Positions 7,773 through 13,670 of a DNA stretch of 13,670 nt are shown piece after piece. Position 1 is the stretch's first letter. Each line of letters opens with the position of its first letter. The notes beneath the pieces were generated by a model. It was not told the origin of the DNA, did not search any database, and worked only from the letters and a program-made list of their open reading frames with translations. Origin of the DNA: an uncultured Lachnospiraceae bacterium (GTDB lineage: Bacteria; Bacillota_A; Clostridia; Lachnospirales; Lachnospiraceae); contig USPJ01000007.1 of NCBI GenBank assembly GCA_900556645.1, positions 1-13,670 of the forward strand, written 5' to 3'. The position numbers and the translations under genes were made by a program.

Positions 7773-8609
7773 TTACTCACATGTGATTTCCCCGTCGAAA
7801 ACGATTTCCGCCGGGCCTGTCATAAACACATGATTGCTTTCTTTATTCCATTCAATAGTTAAATCCCCACCTAAAAGATGTATCTGTACCTCTTCTTCAC
7901 AGAAACCGTTTAACATGGCTGCTACCGCCGTAGCACAGGCTCCCGTTCCGCAGGCAAGAGTCTCGCCGGACCCCCGCTCCCAGACACGCATCTGAAGGGT
8001 TTTTCTATCGATAACCTTTACAAATTCAGTGTTGATTCGCTTTGGAAATAACTCATGGTTTTCAAACAGTGGTCCTATTTTTTCTATTTCCAAATGTTCC
8101 ACATCCTCCATAAAAACCACACAATGAGGATTTCCCATGGATACGCAGGTCATTCGATAGTCTTTCTCTCCTGCGGTAATCGGTACATCGATTACCTTTT
8201 CCTGCTGTGAAATCACAGGGATTTTCTCTGCCAGAAGCTCCGGCTCTCCCATGTCCACGCGAACCTGGGATACCTGTCCCTTTTCTACTGTCAGTTCTAA
8301 ATATTTAATCCCTGCCAATGTCTCAATGCTGATATGGGTCTTATCTGTCAATCCTCTGTCATAGACATATTTTGCCACACAGCGGATTCCGTTCCCGCAC
8401 ATCTCCCCTCTGGAGCCGTCTGCATTATACATTGCCATCTCAAAGTCTGCCACCTCTGACGGCTTTATCAGAATCAATCCATCCGATCCGATGCCAAAAT
8501 GCCGGTCACTGACCAGCTTTGCCAGTTCTTCGGGATGATCTACTTTTTCTTCCAAACAATTTACATACACATAATCGTTTCCGATTCCCTGCATCTTTGT
8601 AAATTTCAT
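7773..8609 (-). CDS. dapF: Diaminopimelate epimerase
   Basis: This PLP-independent epimerase interconverts LL- and meso-diaminopimelate, giving the meso form needed for peptidoglycan cross-links and for lysine. It has 278 residues, a full-length DapF. The N-terminal [15 protein letters not shown], the first catalytic cysteine Cys71 in [12 protein letters not shown] and the second catalytic cysteine Cys220 in [12 protein letters not shown] are all present, as is [13 protein letters not shown]. The two halves form the pseudo-symmetric epimerase fold. AAAGGAG lies 8 bases before the ATG. It is the first gene of the minus-strand cluster and is followed by dapL, which makes its substrate. A TATAAT promoter lies just upstream, leaving a leader of about 30 bases that has no room for a lysine riboswitch. 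Confidence 0.98.
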   Translation of the reverse strand: MKFTKMQGIGNDYVYVNCLEEKVDHPEELAKLVSDRHFGIGSDGLILIKPSEVADFEMAMYNADGSRGEMCGNGIRCVAKYVYDRGLTDKTHISIETLAGIKYLELTVEKGQVSQVRVDMGEPELLAEKIPVISQQEKVIDVPITAGEKDYRMTCVSMGNPHCVVFMEDVEHLEIEKIGPLFENHELFPKRINTEFVKVIDRKTLQMRVWERGSGETLACGTGACATAVAAMLNGFCEEEVQIHLLGGDLTIEWNKESNHVFMTGPAEIVFDGEITCE

Positions 8610-8644
8610 CTTACCATCTCCTTTTCCTTTTCATGCACAGCAAC

Positions 8645-8673
8645 ATTATAAGTTTTTTTCCCTGTGATTACCA
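8645..8673 (-). promoter_or_regulatory. Promoter of the dapF-dapL cluster
   Basis: On the minus strand a perfect TATAAT (8645-8650) stands 17 bases after a weak -35, TGGTAA (8668-8673). The predicted transcript start is near 8638, giving a leader of about 29 bases before the dapF ATG. Confidence 0.65.
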
Positions 8674-8748
8674 GTATTTTAAGGGAAAAAGCACTTTTTG
8701 AAAGGAGAAGCACAGCTTTCGCCTATTTAGTATTCCTTTTTGGTACTA

Positions 8749-9294
8749 CTAACTAGCCATGATACTTAAAATCATCTGTGCTGTCTCTGTCATTCCTGTT
8801 CCGCTGTCCATACTGCTCTTTTGAATATATCTGTGAGCTTCTTCTTCTGTCATACTGTTCCGCTCCATCAGCAATTCCTTTGCCTCTTTCAAAAGCTTCT
8901 TTTCTTCTTCTGTTCGTTCCTTTGGTTTTGAACGCCGTTTCTTCCTTTTTCGCTCGTAAGAATACGCCATCATTTCCATGGTCTGAAGCAGTTCATGGAC
9001 CTTCAGCGGCATAGACAGACATACCACATCTGAGATATCCCTGCTCATAGCATTCGCCGGTGATCCTATCAGAAGCATTTCAAACTCTGGGGAAAGATAG
9101 GTCTTAATCTCGCTGCTCATCATATCTGCAAACCGGTAACCACAGACTAAGATTCCTCCATCCAGAGAATTGGCACTTTGCAGTGCCTGACCTCCGGTGG
9201 TGCAGACCACATCTACCTGATAACCGCTTCTGGTAAGAATATTTTTAATACTTTTGCCATTTTCAATTTTGGGAAAAGCTACTACCACGTTCAT
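8749..9294 (-). CDS. ANTAR-domain antiterminator with a degenerate receiver (NitR-like)
   Basis: This 181-residue cytosolic protein has an N-terminal receiver-like fold (about 1-105) and a C-terminal ANTAR RNA-binding domain (about 125-180). A basic linker, YERKRKKRRSKPK, joins them. The ANTAR part shows EEKKLLKEAKELLMERNSMTEEEAHRYIQK followed by a helix ending ILSIMAS (for example LLMERNSMTEEEAHRYIQK). The receiver keeps the conserved Lys (PLK, residue 98) but the position of the phospho-acceptor Asp reads LVCGY, so classical phosphorylation is unlikely. ANTAR proteins bind paired hairpins in leader RNAs and prevent termination. It starts 20 bases after glnA and matches the glnA-nitR pairing described in solventogenic clostridia, where the regulator is proposed to control nitrogen genes. 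Its ribosome site is weak (CGGATGA), which suggests translational coupling to glnA. I found no convincing terminator behind it. Confidence 0.9.
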   Translation of the reverse strand: MNVVVAFPKIENGKSIKNILTRSGYQVDVVCTTGGQALQSANSLDGGILVCGYRFADMMSSEIKTYLSPEFEMLLIGSPANAMSRDISDVVCLSMPLKVHELLQTMEMMAYSYERKRKKRRSKPKERTEEEKKLLKEAKELLMERNSMTEEEAHRYIQKSSMDSGTGMTETAQMILSIMAS

Positions 9295-9314
9295 TCTATC
9301 ATCCGTTCTCAGTC

Positions 9315-10646
9315 TTATATTTTATACAAGTATTCTTCTAACTCCCACTTTGTAACCTGGGAAGTGTAAGATGCCCACTCCGCCTGTTTGGCTGTGATAT
9401 AGTTCTGGCTGATATGCTCTCCCAATACCTTCAAAATAAATTCGTCTTTCTTCAGTTCCTCCACTGCCTCCTGTAATGTGGACGGCAATGACTCAATCCC
9501 CTTTGCCTGAGTCTCATCCAACGGCATCTCATAGACATTTTTGTCCACTGCCTTCGGCGGCATAATCTTACTTCGGATACCCTCCAATCCTGCTGCTAAG
9601 CAGACTGCCAAAGCAAGGTACGGATTGGCTGACGGGTCCGGGCTGCGAAGTTCCACTCTGGTTCCCTCTTCTCTGGATGCCGGAATCCGAATCAACGGGC
9701 TTCTGTTGGTTGCTGACCATGCAATATAAATCGGTGCCTCATATCCCGGAACCAGACGTTTATAGGAGTTTACCAACGGATTGGTAATGGCTGTCATACC
9801 TTTCATGTGCTTCATGATACCTCCGATGAACCAATATGCTTCCTGACTCAGCTGCATCTCATCCTTTTCATCATAAAAGACATTCTTTCCGTCTTTTTCC
9901 AAAGACATATTGATATGCATACCGGAACCGCTCATGCCATACTTCGGTTTCGGCATAAAGCTGGCAAACAATCCGTGGCGTTTTGCAATGGATTTTACCG
10001 TCAACTTGAAGGTCATAATCTGATCTGCGGTTCTGAGTGCCTCGTCATATTTGAAATCAATCTCATGCTGTGCCGGAGCCATCTCGTGATGGGACGCCTC
10101 AATCTCAAATCCCATATCCTCTAAGGTCAGCACCATATCCCTTCTGGCATTCTCCCCTAGGTCTATCGGTCCCAAATCAAAGTAGCTGGCTTTTTCATGG
10201 GAAATCGTAGTTGGCTGTCCATCGTCATCCGTATGGAACAGGAAAAACTCACACTCCGGTCCCACATTCAGGGTATATCCCATCTCTTCTGCTTCTTTGA
10301 CTACTTTTTTCAATATATAACGCGGGTCTCCCTCAAAAGGTGTTCCGTCCGGTCTGTAAACATCACAGATAATCCGTGCCACACCACCCTGCTGGGAACG
10401 CCACGGAAATACCTCAAAGGTATCCAAATCCGGGTACAGATACATATCCGATTCTTCTATCCGTACAAAACCTTCGATGGAAGAACCGTCAAACATACAT
10501 TTATTTTCCAAGGCTTTCTCTAACTGATGACTGGTAATTGCCACATTTTTCAAGGTTCCGAACATATCCGTAAATTGCAGACGGATAAATTCAATATCCT
10601 CCTCTTCTACCATTCGTAAAATATCCTGCTTCGTATACTTGCTCAT
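9315..10646 (-). CDS. glnA: Glutamine synthetase, type I-alpha
   Basis: This enzyme makes glutamine from glutamate, ammonia and ATP, as a cytosolic dodecamer. At 443 residues it is the size of Bacillus GlnA. The grasp-like N-terminal domain holds [17 protein letters not shown] with Arg62, the residue that confers glutamine feedback inhibition in Firmicutes enzymes. Metal and substrate sites are visible in [10 protein letters not shown] (128-137), [10 protein letters not shown] (240-249), [13 protein letters not shown] with the flap Glu303, and [19 protein letters not shown]. The I-beta adenylylation insertion and its Tyr are absent, so control should be by feedback and transcription. AAGGAG lies inside the end of hisA and the two genes are one base apart, so they are co-transcribed and probably coupled. 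The ANTAR regulator gene follows after 20 bases. Confidence 0.98.
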   Translation of the reverse strand: MSKYTKQDILRMVEEEDIEFIRLQFTDMFGTLKNVAITSHQLEKALENKCMFDGSSIEGFVRIEESDMYLYPDLDTFEVFPWRSQQGGVARIICDVYRPDGTPFEGDPRYILKKVVKEAEEMGYTLNVGPECEFFLFHTDDDGQPTTISHEKASYFDLGPIDLGENARRDMVLTLEDMGFEIEASHHEMAPAQHEIDFKYDEALRTADQIMTFKLTVKSIAKRHGLFASFMPKPKYGMSGSGMHINMSLEKDGKNVFYDEKDEMQLSQEAYWFIGGIMKHMKGMTAITNPLVNSYKRLVPGYEAPIYIAWSATNRSPLIRIPASREEGTRVELRSPDPSANPYLALAVCLAAGLEGIRSKIMPPKAVDKNVYEMPLDETQAKGIESLPSTLQEAVEELKKDEFILKVLGEHISQNYITAKQAEWASYTSQVTKWELEEYLYKI

Positions 10647-10647
10647 T

Positions 10648-11433
10648 CTAATTCTCTCCTTCTTTTACATATTCTAATACTTTCTGATACGACATGGTTC
10701 CTCCGAACAAATCCAGTGCACTTCCGATGGTTACATGAAGCCTGTTCTGTCCTTTCTCTTTTAGTTCCTTCAAATCTGCAAAGCTTCCTACGCCGCCTGC
10801 ATAGGTTACCGGTATCTTCCCCCATGCTCCCAACAGTTCTGCAAGCTCCGCCTCTATTCCCTGTGCCTTTCCTTCCACATCCACCGCATGAATCAAAAAC
10901 TCTGCGGCATACCCGGACAGGTCATCCAAAAGCTGTTCACAGACCCTCTCTTGGGTAAATTTCTGCCAACGGTCTGTCACTATGTAATAGCCCTCTTCTT
11001 TTTTACGACAGCTTAGATCCAGTACCAAATGCTCTCTTCCTACTGCTGCCTCCAGTTTTTTTAAATTGTCATAATTGATTTTTCCGTTTTTGAACACATA
11101 GGAGGTGACGATTACATGGCTGGCTCCCAGCTCCAGAAATTCTTTTGCATTTTCCGCAGTAATGCCTCCACCAATCTGAAACCCCTTCGGATATGCCTTT
11201 AAGGCAAGCACCGCCTGCTCCTTTGTCTTCTCATAATATTCAGACTCCACCGGATTTAGTAAAATAATGTGTCCCCCGGACAGGCCGCTCTTTCGATAGA
11301 GGTCGGCAAAAAAAGCTGCATCCTGTTCTGCAACAAAATTTTCCTTTGCCTGATTTCCCTCATCCAAAAGGCTTCCTCCCACAATCTGTTTTACTTTTCC
11401 GTTATGGATATCGATACATGGCCGAAACTCCAT
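10648..11433 (-). CDS. hisA: ProFAR isomerase (HisA), eukaryotic HIS6-like type
   Basis: This enzyme converts ProFAR to PRFAR, the fourth step of histidine synthesis. The 261 residues resemble yeast HIS6 much more than the usual bacterial HisA. Matching blocks include [17 protein letters not shown] (6-22), QIGGGI (86-91), DLSCRKK (139-145) followed by [16 protein letters not shown] (178-188), [11 protein letters not shown] (211-221) and GSALDLFGG (237-245). The barrel-start Asp (Asp8) and the Asp in DLSCR are the expected acid/base pair. There are no other his genes in the window. AAGGGAG lies 7 bases before the ATG, and a terminator-like hairpin stands about 26 bases upstream. It is the first gene of the hisA-glnA-ANTAR operon; PRFAR is next used with glutamine by HisHF, which gives the pairing with glnA a metabolic logic. 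Confidence 0.93.
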   Translation of the reverse strand: MEFRPCIDIHNGKVKQIVGGSLLDEGNQAKENFVAEQDAAFFADLYRKSGLSGGHIILLNPVESEYYEKTKEQAVLALKAYPKGFQIGGGITAENAKEFLELGASHVIVTSYVFKNGKINYDNLKKLEAAVGREHLVLDLSCRKKEEGYYIVTDRWQKFTQERVCEQLLDDLSGYAAEFLIHAVDVEGKAQGIEAELAELLGAWGKIPVTYAGGVGSFADLKELKEKGQNRLHVTIGSALDLFGGTMSYQKVLEYVKEGEN

Positions 11434-11458
11434 AATGAATCTCCCTTAGTATTTTTTG

Positions 11459-11501
11459 AAAAAAGGGCAACGTTTCCCTATACAAGACCCCGTTGCCCTT
11501 T
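11459..11501 (-). terminator. Attenuator-like terminator in the hisA leader
   Basis: AAAGGGCAACG (11462-11472) is perfectly complementary to CGTTGCCCTTT (11491-11501), an 11-pair stem with an 18-base loop. On the minus strand it is followed by U6 (11464-11459), the pattern of an intrinsic terminator; on the plus strand only TTT and then GC follow. The only gene upstream is guaB, on the opposite strand, so there is no upstream minus-strand transcript to end. It must act on the hisA operon transcript or end a very short RNA. Confidence 0.6.
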
Positions 11502-11505
11502 GCTT

Positions 11506-13085
<1,580 letters not shown>

Positions 13086-13097
13086 AAAACACCATCA

Positions 13098-13137
13098 AAA
13101 ACGGGGCTGCCGCATTGCGGTATGCCCCGTTTTTTTA
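13098..13137 (+). terminator. Strong bidirectional terminator between guaB and the lipoprotein gene
   Basis: ACGGGGC (13101-13107) pairs with GCCCCGT (13124-13130), and an inner CCGC/GCGG helix closes on ATT. A T7 run follows on the plus strand, and the preceding A5 run gives U5 on the minus strand. It starts 12 bases after the guaB stop and overlaps the stop codon of the convergent lipoprotein gene. Confidence 0.93.
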
Positions 13138-13509
13138 CCGATTTGTATTCGTTGTGTTATTCTGCTGTGTACCTGCTCCATTGGTATCTGTGGTGTTATT
13201 GTTATTATTATTGTTGTTGTCTGTTCCGGTTACCTCTTCTGCGGCATCCTTTATTCCTTCGCCAACATTTTCAACACCATCCACAACACCGTTTCCGACA
13301 TCCTCAACACCATTTACTACACCGTCGCCTACATCTTTTACTGCATCGCCGGCATTGTCTATTGCATCATTGCCATTGGTGTTGTTGTCAGTTGTTCCCT
13401 GTGTATCGTTTGTATCATTTCCATTATTATTGTTAGTACCACAGGCTGTAAATGTTCCCAACGCCATAATCAGCATGGTGCCGAGCATGATTTTTTTGAA
13501 TTTTTTCAT
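13135..13509 (-). CDS. Small repeat-containing lipoprotein, function unknown
   Basis: This 124-residue protein begins with a basic n-region and hydrophobic stretch (MKKFKKIMLGTMLIMALG) and a lipobox-like FTAC with Cys23, so it should be exported and lipid-anchored outside the membrane; Phe at -3 is not the usual Leu. After an Asn/Asp/Thr-rich linker (24-48), residues 49-92 form four 11-residue units: AIDNAGDAVKD, VGDGVVNGVED, VGNGVVDGVEN, VGEGIKDAAEE. The spacing of Val and Asp/Glu suggests an amphipathic helix. An Asn8 run (98-105) and a polar Thr/Asn tail follow. I recognise no family. AAGGAG lies 11 bases before the ATG and a good promoter precedes it. The high-level composition bias means that a long open frame also exists on the opposite strand, but the signal peptide, ribosome site and promoter all favour the minus strand. 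Confidence 0.88.
   Translation of the reverse strand: MKKFKKIMLGTMLIMALGTFTACGTNNNNGNDTNDTQGTTDNNTNGNDAIDNAGDAVKDVGDGVVNGVEDVGNGVVDGVENVGEGIKDAAEEVTGTDNNNNNNNNTTDTNGAGTQQNNTTNTNR
13195..13218 (-). repeat. AAC/AAT trinucleotide run encoding eight Asn
   Basis: Eight consecutive AAC or AAT codons in the lipoprotein gene. In-frame length change by slippage is possible, although the mixture of AAC and AAT lowers the rate. Confidence 0.85.
13234..13365 (-). repeat. Four tandem 33-base units in the lipoprotein gene
   Basis: The units encode the four 11-residue repeats. The second and third (13300-13332 and 13267-13299) are the closest pair (VGDGVVNGVED and VGNGVVDGVEN), pointing to a recent duplication, while the first and last have diverged more. 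Confidence 0.75.
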
Positions 13510-13562
13510 ATCAACACTATCTCCTTTTCTGTGATAGTACTAATATGTCCTTTATTGGTCTA

Positions 13563-13590
13563 ATTATACGGTCTTATTTATTTTTTTCAA
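13563..13590 (-). promoter_or_regulatory. Promoter of the lipoprotein gene
   Basis: On the minus strand TTGAAA (13585-13590), a 16-base spacer and a perfect TATAAT (13563-13568). The predicted start is near 13556, about 46 bases before the ATG. The -35 overlaps the last codons of the receiver gene. Confidence 0.8.
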
Positions 13591-13670
13591 AAAACTCCGA
13601 CAGCTTTTTTAACAATTTTGCACTACTCACCGGTTTAATCAGATACTCCTCCGGCTTCAATTCCATACAC
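13574..13670 (-). CDS. C-terminal end of a receiver (response-regulator) domain protein, truncated by the window edge
   Basis: The frame is open from the right edge to a TAA at 13574-13576. About 31 residues are visible, including MELKPEEYLIKPVSSAKLL and ending SEFFEKNK. The YLIKPVS segment carries the conserved Lys-Pro of CheY-like receivers, with the final helix after it. The protein ends right after this helix, so the receiver is either a stand-alone domain or the last domain of a larger protein such as a hybrid kinase. No terminator lies between it and the lipoprotein gene, so readthrough is possible in addition to the lipoprotein's own promoter. Confidence 0.75.
   Translation of the reverse strand, partial: CMELKPEEYLIKPVSSAKLLKKLSEFFEKNK

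Noticed and set aside
8610..8748. Lysine riboswitch before dapF
   Set aside because: The predicted transcript start leaves only about 29 bases of leader, and none of the conserved lysine riboswitch helices is visible.
9315..10646. Adenylylation control of glutamine synthetase
   Set aside because: The I-beta insertion with the modified Tyr is absent and Arg62 marks the feedback-regulated I-alpha form.

Overview
The window looks like core chromosome of a low-to-moderate GC Firmicute, most likely a Lachnospiraceae-type Clostridium. The evidence is strong AAGGAG/AGAGG ribosome binding sites, a Clostridia-style NA37 nucleoid protein, the DapL (LL-diaminopimelate aminotransferase) route to meso-diaminopimelate, a short Arg62-type GS-I glutamine synthetase followed by an ANTAR regulator, and a small Cys lipoprotein. 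I see no mobile element, CRISPR array, tRNA or rRNA. Coding density is high and most genes are on the minus strand.

Left part (1-8750). The 3' part of a nucleoid-associated protein gene (+) ends at an intrinsic terminator. It converges with a tightly packed minus-strand cluster, read right to left: dapF, dapL, a nitrilase-superfamily amidase, a membrane-anchored N-acetylmuramoyl-L-alanine amidase, a HEAT/THUMP-like RNA methyltransferase and a GAF-PAS-GGDEF-EAL cyclic-di-GMP protein. Gaps are about 5 to 75 bases and a TATAAT promoter lies just upstream of dapF. The first two genes make meso-DAP for peptidoglycan and lysine, and the fourth cuts peptidoglycan, so the cluster has a cell-wall theme with a c-di-GMP gene at its tail.

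Middle part (8749-11502). A second minus-strand operon reads hisA, glnA, ANTAR regulator. Its HisA is of the eukaryotic (yeast HIS6) type, not the usual bacterial one. The hisA and glnA genes are one base apart. The short hisA leader is almost entirely a GC-rich hairpin followed by U6, which looks like an attenuator. The operon joins histidine synthesis, glutamine synthesis and an RNA-binding antiterminator that lacks the phospho-acceptor Asp.

Right part (11503-13670). guaB (IMP dehydrogenase) is divergent from hisA. It has a near-consensus promoter (TTGACA-17-TAGAAT) whose spacer contains ten consecutive T. It ends at a strong bidirectional terminator shared with a convergent small lipoprotein gene that carries 11-residue repeats and an Asn8 run. 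The last 97 bases hold the C-terminal end of a receiver (response-regulator) domain gene that enters from the right edge.

The strongest candidates for something not yet described are the hisA leader hairpin with the hisA-glnA-ANTAR arrangement, the T10 spacer of the guaB promoter, and the repeat lipoprotein. No clearly novel multi-gene system is visible; most of the window is housekeeping.
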